A stretch of 8,122 bases of DNA from NCBI GenBank assembly GCA_963578625.1, contig CAUZEO010000246.1, positions 1-8,122 of the forward strand, read 5' to 3'. Position numbers and translations under genes: made by a program. Positions within the stretch are counted from its first letter, which is position 1, and the number at the start of each line of letters is the position of its first letter. Source of the stretch: CAUZEO01 sp963578625. GTDB lineage: Bacteria; Verrucomicrobiota; Kiritimatiellia; SLOV01. This document shows, one piece after another, positions 1 through 4,869 of the stretch. A model generated the notes under the pieces. That model had not been told where the DNA came from and ran no database searches. It saw only the letters and a program-made list of their open reading frames with translations.

Positions 1-1094
1 AAATCGTGGACCGGACTTTCGGAGAAAAATATAGAGAACATGCTGCCTGCGCGGGGCGTTTGCACCGGGATCCCGAGCGAAGCCGCCGACGATTGAATAT
101 TCTGAATCAATAGGCCGGTCTGCCGGTCGAGGTCAGGATAGGGATCGTGGTCCTTCAACCGTTGTAGCGAGGCGAGGCCCGCGGCCACGGAAATGGGATT
201 TCCGCTCAGGGTCCCCGCTTGATAGACCTCCCCGTTGGGAGCCAGATGTTCCATCAGGTCCGCACGCCCACCAATCGCGCCGATCGGCATTCCGCCCCCA
301 ATAATTTTCCCCAGGGTCGTCAAGTCCGGCCGGATGCCGCAGAGCTGCTGGTATCCACCGAATGCCAGTCGGAAACCGGTGATGACTTCATCAAAGATTA
401 CCAGTGCGCCGCAGGAACGCGCGAGTTCGGCCGTTGATTTCAGGAATCCATCGCGCGGAGCCACCAGGCCCATATTTCCGGCGAAGGGCTCCAGGATGAC
501 GGCGGCCAGATCGTCGCCGTGCTCGCGGATCATCGCTTCGACGTCCTCAACCTGATTGTACCGGGCGACCAGAGTTTGCCCTGCGCAGGATTCCGGCACC
601 CCGGCCGAGGATGCGCTTGCAATCCCGGCGACGCCGCTACCTGCCTTCACGAGAAGGCTGTCCGCGTGTCCATGATAGCATCCGCTGAATTTTAGAAATT
701 TATCACGCCCGGTTGCGCCGCGAGCGAGGCGAATCGCCGTCATGCAAGCTTCGGTACCGGAACTGACGAGGCGCACCCGTTCCATACCTGGAAAGGCCCC
801 GCAGATGGTTTCGGCGAGTTGGATCTCCGCCGCGGTGGTCACTGCGTAGCTTGTCCCCGCTTCCGCGGCCCTCTGCACAGCTTCCACGACCGCCGGGTGG
901 GCATGTCCGAGAATCAGGGGACCGAAGGACATGCAAAAATCGAGGAGGGTGCGGCCGTCTTCGGTTTCAAGGTACGCCCCATTCCCGCGCCGCGCAAAGA
1001 TAGGATTCCCGCCCACCGAATTGAACGCGCGGACCGGGCTGTTGACACCGCCGGGCATCACACTCGAGGCACGATTTTTGAGATCGGTAGACAT
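1..1094 (-). CDS. hemL: Glutamate-1-semialdehyde 2,1-aminomutase (partial, C-terminus beyond the left edge)
   Basis: PLP-dependent cytosolic enzyme that converts glutamate-1-semialdehyde to 5-aminolevulinate, the second step of the C5 tetrapyrrole pathway. I translated it by hand: it opens MSTDLKNRASSVMPGGVNSP and gives 364 codons before the edge, against about 426 residues for the E. coli enzyme, so roughly 60 residues are missing. Visible family landmarks are SSGTEA (111-116), CYHGHAD (139-145), the cofactor-ring aspartate in FDEV (D235), the Schiff-base lysine in LGKIIGGGMP (K263) and YQAGTLSGNP (291-300). All expected catalytic positions are intact. The start aligns with the family N-terminus, but no clear Shine-Dalgarno sequence precedes the ATG; an extended -10 promoter lies 23 bases upstream. 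It is separated from the cobA/hemD gene by a repeat-bearing spacer and shares its strand and pathway. The family assignment is secure. Confidence 0.97.
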   Translation of the reverse strand, partial: MSTDLKNRASSVMPGGVNSPVRAFNSVGGNPIFARRGNGAYLETEDGRTLLDFCMSFGPLILGHAHPAVVEAVQRAAEAGTSYAVTTAAEIQLAETICGAFPGMERVRLVSSGTEACMTAIRLARGATGRDKFLKFSGCYHGHADSLLVKAGSGVAGIASASSAGVPESCAGQTLVARYNQVEDVEAMIREHGDDLAAVILEPFAGNMGLVAPRDGFLKSTAELARSCGALVIFDEVITGFRLAFGGYQQLCGIRPDLTTLGKIIGGGMPIGAIGGRADLMEHLAPNGEVYQAGTLSGNPISVAAGLASLQRLKDHDPYPDLDRQTGLLIQNIQSSAASLGIPVQTPRAGSMFSIFFSESPVHD

Positions 1095-1116
1095 GATGTA
1101 ATCAGGAAGAGGGCGA

Positions 1117-1144
1117 ATGGTAGCAAAATTTACGGGGCAGGCAA
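1117..1144 (-). promoter_or_regulatory. Candidate hemL promoter with extended -10
   Basis: On the minus strand a TTGCCT hexamer (1144-1139, 4 of 6 to the sigma-70 -35 box) is followed, after 16 bases, by TACCAT (1122-1117, 4 of 6 to the -10). The -10 is preceded by TGC, giving the extended form TGnTACCAT. Transcription would start near 1110, leaving only about 15 untranslated bases before the hemL ATG and no visible ribosome binding site. This would give hemL its own promoter downstream of the repeat element. It is called from sequence match only. Confidence 0.4.
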
Positions 1145-1171
1145 GCCACGCGTATCCGAAACCGAAGCGGA

Positions 1172-1466
1172 GCACGGGTCTCCGACCCGTGTTGCGGAGA
1201 CTCAACCAGAACCAAGGTAAAAAAATAACAAGGCGCCCGCCCATGTCGAAACCGGGAGAGAAGTCCCGACGCAGCGTTGTCGCACTGTTTCGAAAATTTC
1301 CAATATCGAATATTCAATGTAGAATGTCCAAGGCGGAGGGGTTTCCTGATGAAACAACCGCACCTTCGTCATTCGATATCGAGCATTCGATATTCGACAT
1401 TTCACGGCAGGAATTTGCTTGGGGCTATGTGTCCGGGGCTCCGCTACACGGGTCGGATACCCGTGC
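1172..1466. repeat. MITE-like inverted-repeat element (30-bp ends plus internal hairpin)
   Basis: The spacer between cobA/hemD and hemL (1095-1490) contains no plausible gene but a compact symmetrical structure. Positions 1172-1201 and the reverse complement of 1437-1466 match at 27 of 30 bases (mismatches at repeat positions 9, 22 and 29). Inside lies an AT-rich imperfect palindrome (1291-1406). Each end is also a short hairpin: the core CACGGGTC/GACCCGTG (1173-1180 with 1184-1191) and CACGGGT/ACCCGTG (1447-1453 with 1459-1465). I see no transposase and no convincing target-site duplication. It could be a non-autonomous mobile element, a dispersed intergenic repeat, or a transcribed structure that separates the two genes. 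The symmetry is read directly from the sequence; mobility is inference. Confidence 0.6.
1291..1406. repeat. Long imperfect AT-rich palindrome
   Basis: Arms 1291-1345 and 1351-1406 are imperfect reverse complements around the small hairpin GTTTC-CTGAT-GAAAC (1341-1355). Outside this core the AAGGCGG/CCGCACCTT segments can pair with a small bulge. About 40 further positions then match at roughly three in four, including a perfect ten-base ATTCGATATT block (1385-1394, opposite AATATCGAAT at 1302-1311). The arms are built from degenerate ATTCGATATTCGA-like units, a style familiar from dispersed intergenic repeats in some Planctomycetes-type genomes (from memory, not searched). If transcribed, it would fold into one long hairpin. 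Confidence 0.6.
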
Positions 1467-1490
1467 CATGTGCGTGGACACCGCGCGCGG

Positions 1491-3200
1491 TCACTCTGGA
1501 GGAGGTTTTATCTGTTCCAGCAGTTCACCCTGCAACCCCGCAGCTTCAATAGCCCGAAGTGTGGACGGGCCTACCGCGAGCCACGTCCGGGAGGCGCCGG
1601 TTTCGTCCGGGTAGTTCTCGAAATACGTCCGGACGGTGCTCGCGCTCGTGAACAGAACTCGATCGAAACGCAACCGCGGGAGAGGTTTCCCTGCCACACG
1701 TTGGTTTTGATAGAACACGCAGGGATCCAGGGTCACGCCGACATCTTTCAGGAGAGCGGCGCGCTTCTCAACCGGCGCAGCATCGGAGCAGGGGTATAAA
1801 TACGTGCCGCGATATTCGGGCGAAATTTTGTCCGCGAGAGCCTGCATGCCGCCGAGCGATTCCGCCGCAAGATCCGCTCGCAGTCCGGTTGCCCGCAGCT
1901 CGTCCGCGGTGGCGGGACCCACTGCCAAAAGAAACTTTCCTTGCAGGCAGCGAAGATCACTCCACTCCATGATGGTTTCTACAACGCTGCCCACTGCGTA
2001 GCGGGAAGAGAACAGAATTCCTTGTGCGGGTGGAAGATGATCCCGGGTCCAGGCGGCGCGCTCCGCGAGCGGTTTAGACTCGAGGCGAATCAGGGGCCAG
2101 TGTATCAGCGGCCCATGTCGCAGAAACTGTTCCGGGTTCGTTCCAGTGAAAAGGGTTACGGGTGTCGCATTCAGCGCCTGCAGCCCGACCAGCAGCACGC
2201 TTGGACTTTGCAATTCGAGTTGTTCAAGGTCTTCGAGGGTGGCGTGGTGAGAACATTCGTCATCGTATCCGATTTTTTCGCCCACGATAATTGGTGTGTT
2301 TGCCGGCCAGCCGGCGTCCAGAAGCCCGCGCAAGATAACCGAACGTTGTTTCACTATCATGTAGACCGCAAGGTTGCCCGTTTCCGGTCCCCGGAAGGGC
2401 CCGGGTTCGTTTCCGGGCGCGGCGTGTCCCGAAATGAATGTCAAGTTCCGACCACGATGGCGGTGGGTTAGGGGAGCGTGCGCACGAGCCGCGGCAACCT
2501 GCGCGGCGGAGAGGGCAGGCACCACATCGACGCGAATACCCCATGCCGTGAGAAATTCCAGTTCTTCCCCAAGGCGCCCGAAAATCCCAGGGTCACCTCC
2601 GTGTAACCTGACTACCAACTCGCCGCGTTCCGCGCGATGCAGCATGCGACAGTTGATTTCGCTTTGCTTTGTCGACTCTTCGCCACCCGTTTTCCCGACT
2701 TCCTCCAGCTTCGCTGAATAGGTACCGAGGATTTCGGGTGGCACCAGGCGGTCGTGAAGGATGACGTCTGCGTGGTCAAGATAGCGGGTGACGCGAGATG
2801 AAATCATGGAGGCGTCGGCGGGGCATCCCACCAGGGCAACGAGGCCTGCGCCGCGGCGCGCATCGACTGATTTCAGAGCCTCGATGAGTTCCGAATGCCC
2901 GGTCGGTACCGCGACGACGATTCGCCCCCTTCGGAGCTCTCGCCCGTCCAAGGGTTCCTCAATCTGAAGGAGGGCAGCGATGTGAATATCAACTGCGGCG
3001 CACGGGGCACTCGCCGGATTCGTCCAGAGAGCAACGTCGACTTGGCCCTCCCCCAGCGCCCGCAACACGTCCTCTACTGGAAAAGGAGCCGGATTTCCCA
3101 GGGGACTGAGAGCCTCGATCAGGACCGGTAGCGCGTCGCGGAGAACTTCATTGCCGTCGGCGTCCCGGGGGTATCCGAGCTTTATTGTTTCCGGGACCAC
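1491..3200 (-). CDS. cobA/hemD: Uroporphyrinogen-III C-methyltransferase / uroporphyrinogen-III synthase fusion with HemC-like N-terminal extension
   Basis: 569-residue cytosolic fusion. Residues about 119-343 form a SUMT (CobA-type) tetrapyrrole methylase, which makes precorrin-2: ADVILHDRLVPPEIL (144-158), RLHGGDPGIFGR (198-209), APLTHR (242-247), LTFISGH (253-259) and VYM (279-281) are recognisable. Residues about 346-569 look like HemD, which closes hydroxymethylbilane to uroporphyrinogen III (FTSAS-type segment near the C-terminus, AVGPSTLRAIEAAGL). CobA-HemD fusions are known in several bacterial groups. Two oddities stand out. The SAM loop normally written VGAGPGDP reads VGCPADAS (124-131). 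The first 115 residues resemble a decayed first HemC domain, without its catalytic aspartate motif. The GTG start overlaps the hemA end by 19 bases and has a CGGAG ribosome site 7 bases upstream, which supports translational coupling. Fusion call is strong; methylase activity is less certain. Confidence 0.88.
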   Translation of the reverse strand: MVPETIKLGYPRDADGNEVLRDALPVLIEALSPLGNPAPFPVEDVLRALGEGQVDVALWTNPASAPCAAVDIHIAALLQIEEPLDGRELRRGRIVVAVPTGHSELIEALKSVDARRGAGLVALVGCPADASMISSRVTRYLDHADVILHDRLVPPEILGTYSAKLEEVGKTGGEESTKQSEINCRMLHRAERGELVVRLHGGDPGIFGRLGEELEFLTAWGIRVDVVPALSAAQVAAARAHAPLTHRHRGRNLTFISGHAAPGNEPGPFRGPETGNLAVYMIVKQRSVILRGLLDAGWPANTPIIVGEKIGYDDECSHHATLEDLEQLELQSPSVLLVGLQALNATPVTLFTGTNPEQFLRHGPLIHWPLIRLESKPLAERAAWTRDHLPPAQGILFSSRYAVGSVVETIMEWSDLRCLQGKFLLAVGPATADELRATGLRADLAAESLGGMQALADKISPEYRGTYLYPCSDAAPVEKRAALLKDVGVTLDPCVFYQNQRVAGKPLPRLRFDRVLFTSASTVRTYFENYPDETGASRTWLAVGPSTLRAIEAAGLQGELLEQIKPPPE

Positions 3201-4078
3201 GCAAGGGCTCCGTCTCGAATGATTGCCGCTGCGGATTCCGCACGTCGCCGGCGCTCTTCAACGTTACCCTCGGCACGGGCCTCGATATCCTCGAGTCCCG
3301 TGTACTTGATTTGATTGGCAGTGCGGACTTCATCGCAGCAATCCGGCGGCACGCCGAGATCGATGATGTGAAGAGGAAAGACTGCATGCTCGATATGTTG
3401 GGGATAAATGACCGGGTGCGGCGCAGCGGTGGCGCAGATGATTCCTGCCACCCCGTCGAGCAAGTGTTGGAGGTCTTCCAGTCCCGAGCCGAATCCGCCG
3501 ACACTGTCGGCAAGGCTGGTGGCATTGTCCGGACACCGGCTGGAAACCCGGATCGGGGACGTGCCGCGTTTTCCCAGGTATCGGGCAATGCTTCCGGCCA
3601 ACGATCCCGATCCGATGACCGCCATCGGTAAACCGGGAGCGGAAAGGCGAAGCATTTCCCGGGAAGCCAGCCCACTCAGCGAAATCATCTGCGCGTCGAT
3701 GCCGCTTTGTTTTCGCGCTTTGCGGCCTAGTGCCAATGCATCCTGGAAAATGCGGTCCAGCGCCAGGTGGCCTGCGTCAGCCTGGTTTCGAAATTCTTTG
3801 TAGGCTTCTCGAACCTGTCCGAGGACTTCCAACTCGCCGAGAATCCTGCTTTCCAGGCCCGCCGAAATCCGCGCAAGCCGCTCAAACGCGACCGCGTTCC
3901 GCCAGCGTTGGGAAACCGGTAGGGAAGAGACATCGAAGCTCTGCTCTGCAAAAACCTCCAGCCGCTGGCAGGTGTCCAGCACCAGCACCGGCTTCGGAGA
4001 ACTTCGGAGGGCACGAACCACCCGCTCCCTTTCAATAGAGGGGGGAACTTCCAGCGAAAATGCTTCAACACAGCTCAT
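3182..4078 (-). CDS. hemA: Glutamyl-tRNA reductase, short form
   Basis: NADPH-dependent reduction of glutamyl-tRNA(Glu) to glutamate-1-semialdehyde, the committed step of the C5 tetrapyrrole pathway; its product feeds HemL. The frame opens to 4189, but I start at 4078 because MSCVEAFSLEVPPSIERERV aligns with the family N-terminus (LGINHKTAPVSLRER type), and the upstream part would run into rrf2. The protein is 298 residues. The catalytic cysteine is C37 in LDTCQRLEVFA. GLESRILGELEVLGQVREAY (74-93) is the substrate-binding segment, GSGSLAG (156-162) lies in the NADPH fold, and DLGVPPD (240-246) follows. The usual length is 400 or more: here the chain stops just after EERRRRAESAAAII, so the C-terminal dimerisation domain is absent. 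The position of the E. coli H99 reads arginine (R68). Identity is sure; full activity is less so. Confidence 0.92.
   Translation of the reverse strand: MSCVEAFSLEVPPSIERERVVRALRSSPKPVLVLDTCQRLEVFAEQSFDVSSLPVSQRWRNAVAFERLARISAGLESRILGELEVLGQVREAYKEFRNQADAGHLALDRIFQDALALGRKARKQSGIDAQMISLSGLASREMLRLSAPGLPMAVIGSGSLAGSIARYLGKRGTSPIRVSSRCPDNATSLADSVGGFGSGLEDLQHLLDGVAGIICATAAPHPVIYPQHIEHAVFPLHIIDLGVPPDCCDEVRTANQIKYTGLEDIEARAEGNVEERRRRAESAAAIIRDGALAWSRKQ
3208..3212 (-). promoter_or_regulatory. Ribosome binding site deciding the GTG start of cobA/hemD
   Basis: CGGAG on the minus strand lies 7 bases upstream of the GTG at 3200-3198, inside the last codons of hemA. This supports the GTG start and a 19-base overlap between the two genes. 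Confidence 0.55.
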
Positions 4079-4120
4079 AAGATCCGACTCAAACTCCAAA
4101 TCACAAAATGTAGGACCGGA

Positions 4121-4126
4121 ATTATA
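4121..4126 (-). promoter_or_regulatory. Candidate -10 box of a hemA promoter
   Basis: The 61-base gap between rrf2 and hemA contains a perfect TATAAT on the minus strand, 42 bases upstream of the hemA ATG. No good -35 hexamer sits 16-18 bases further up; the region there is the end of rrf2 and a run of A. It may allow hemA to be transcribed separately from rrf2, possibly with an activator, or it may simply be AT-rich spacer. Confidence 0.35.
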
Positions 4127-4139
4127 TGCAACCTTTTTT

Positions 4140-4577
4140 CTAAATCGAGTAATTCGCCACAAATTTTTGCCGGAGCTCTTGCTCCTCATCGACTAAATCT
4201 TTAAAGGACTTACCGTTCCAGGTTCTTTCCAGCGCATTGGCGGCGTCTCCCATCAGGTTAGTAAGTATCTGCCTTCCTACCGCTTGCACATTCCCTAGCG
4301 CGGTCTTTTCAGCATCCAGCACGGACCCTTCGAAATACTGTATTACATCGCCGGCCCTAATCTGCCCCGGGTCGCGCGTAAGGAGGTATCCGCCATCCTT
4401 TCCGCGGACGCTTGTCGTGAATCCGCCCTGTTTCAAGTCTCGCAAAATCGCCTCCAGAAACCGCACTGGAATCTGCTGCTCCCGGGCAATCTCGGAGATC
4501 TTAACCGGGTCACCGTGCGGCCTTTTCGACAGCTCCAGCATTGCCAGAAGCGCGTAAATACAACGATTTGAGATCAT
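4140..4577 (-). CDS. Rrf2-family transcriptional regulator without Fe-S cysteines
   Basis: 145-residue cytosolic DNA-binding protein. The N-terminus MISNRCIYALLAMLELS matches the Rrf2 family pattern (MKLSTKGRYALRAL type). The winged helix follows: VKISEIAREQQIPVRFLEAI (25-44) is the recognition helix-turn-helix, and LKQGGFTTSVRGKDGGYLL (48-66) is the wing. The C-terminal half has none of the three cysteines that hold the cluster in IscR or NsrR; the only cysteine is C6. A cluster-free Rrf2 protein resembles CymR, the cysteine-metabolism repressor of Bacillus and Staphylococcus. Its position fits a sulfur role: it is divergent from sat/cysC and first in a run with hemA and cobA/hemD. A TTGACA box and an inverted repeat lie just upstream, suggesting autoregulation. 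Family is secure; ligand and targets are inferred. Confidence 0.9.
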   Translation of the reverse strand: MISNRCIYALLAMLELSKRPHGDPVKISEIAREQQIPVRFLEAILRDLKQGGFTTSVRGKDGGYLLTRDPGQIRAGDVIQYFEGSVLDAEKTALGNVQAVGRQILTNLMGDAANALERTWNGKSFKDLVDEEQELRQKFVANYSI

Positions 4578-4590
4578 TTAAACCTACTAT

Positions 4591-4613
4591 CTACACTATC
4601 CCTATAGATGTAG
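4591..4613. promoter_or_regulatory. Candidate operator: imperfect inverted repeat upstream of rrf2
   Basis: CTACACTAT (4591-4599) and ATAGATGTAG (4604-4613) are inverted copies that differ by one inserted base, separated by CCCT. The repeat lies between the rrf2 -10 box and its ATG, and in the shared rrf2-sat intergenic region. It is a natural candidate for the binding site of the adjacent Rrf2 protein, but I did not match it to a published Rrf2-family consensus. Confidence 0.4.
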
Positions 4614-4635
4614 TCGGAATTGGTGGGATTGTCAA
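4607..4635 (-). promoter_or_regulatory. Candidate rrf2 promoter
   Basis: On the minus strand a perfect TTGACA (4635-4630) is followed after 17 bases by TACATC (4612-4607), a weak -10 match (3 of 6). The start codon is about 30 bases further on. The -10 overlaps the inverted repeat at 4591-4613, a normal place for a repressor operator. Confidence 0.45.
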
Positions 4636-4756
4636 TGGGGAGAATGCGGACCGGCCGGAATCAGCTAACGGAAAGGTACAATGGTGTGGGGTAGTTTTCA
4701 AATCGAATCTGCGCTCCCTAAAGCGGCACGAAATACGGGATAAAACCCCAAAGGGA

Positions 4757-4784
4757 TTGACACCAGCAGCCAGAAATGTAGCCT
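4757..4784 (+). promoter_or_regulatory. Candidate sat/cysC promoter
   Basis: A perfect TTGACA (4757-4762) is followed after 16 bases by TAGCCT (4779-4784), a weak -10. Transcription from here would give a leader of roughly 80 bases containing the hairpin at 4796-4822. An alternative -10, TACAAT at 4677-4682, lacks a good -35 partner. The rest of 4636-4756 shows no gene. Confidence 0.3.
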
Positions 4785-4795
4785 GTGCGGCCTTT

Positions 4796-4822
4796 GTCTC
4801 TAAGCAGGCGCTTATCTGAGAC
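4796..4822 (+). promoter_or_regulatory. Hairpin in the sat/cysC leader
   Basis: GTCTC plus TAAGC (4796-4805) pairs with GCTTA (4810-4814) and GAGAC (4818-4822), giving a ten-base-pair stem with a three-base bulge and an AGGC loop, about 48 bases before the ATG. No run of T follows, so it is not a standard terminator. It may be a leader structure affecting translation or RNA stability, or it may be incidental. Confidence 0.35.
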
Positions 4823-4869
4823 ATCCTCGCAAACCGAAGTAAGAATCAACCCGAAGGGCAGTGGCAGAA

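Noticed and set aside
1447..1465. The hairpin downstream of cobA/hemD as an intrinsic terminator.
   Set aside because: The stem is GC-rich and well placed, but no T-run follows on the minus strand; it is better explained as the end of the inverted-repeat element.
1117..1614. Plus-strand open frames across the repeat spacer, up to 165 codons.
   Set aside because: They run through the palindromes and into the antisense of cobA/hemD; their sequences are low-quality translations of repeats.
4079..4189. A longer HemA starting at 4189 (37 extra residues).
   Set aside because: The extension overlaps the rrf2 coding end, does not resemble the HemA N-terminus, and the family alignment begins at the ATG at 4078.
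4812..4822. CTTATCTGAGAC resembles the opening of a SAM-I riboswitch (CTTATC..AGAG).
   Set aside because: The following conserved segments of SAM-I (GGCCC, GATGAA, GCAACC and the closing stem) are absent between here and the start codon.
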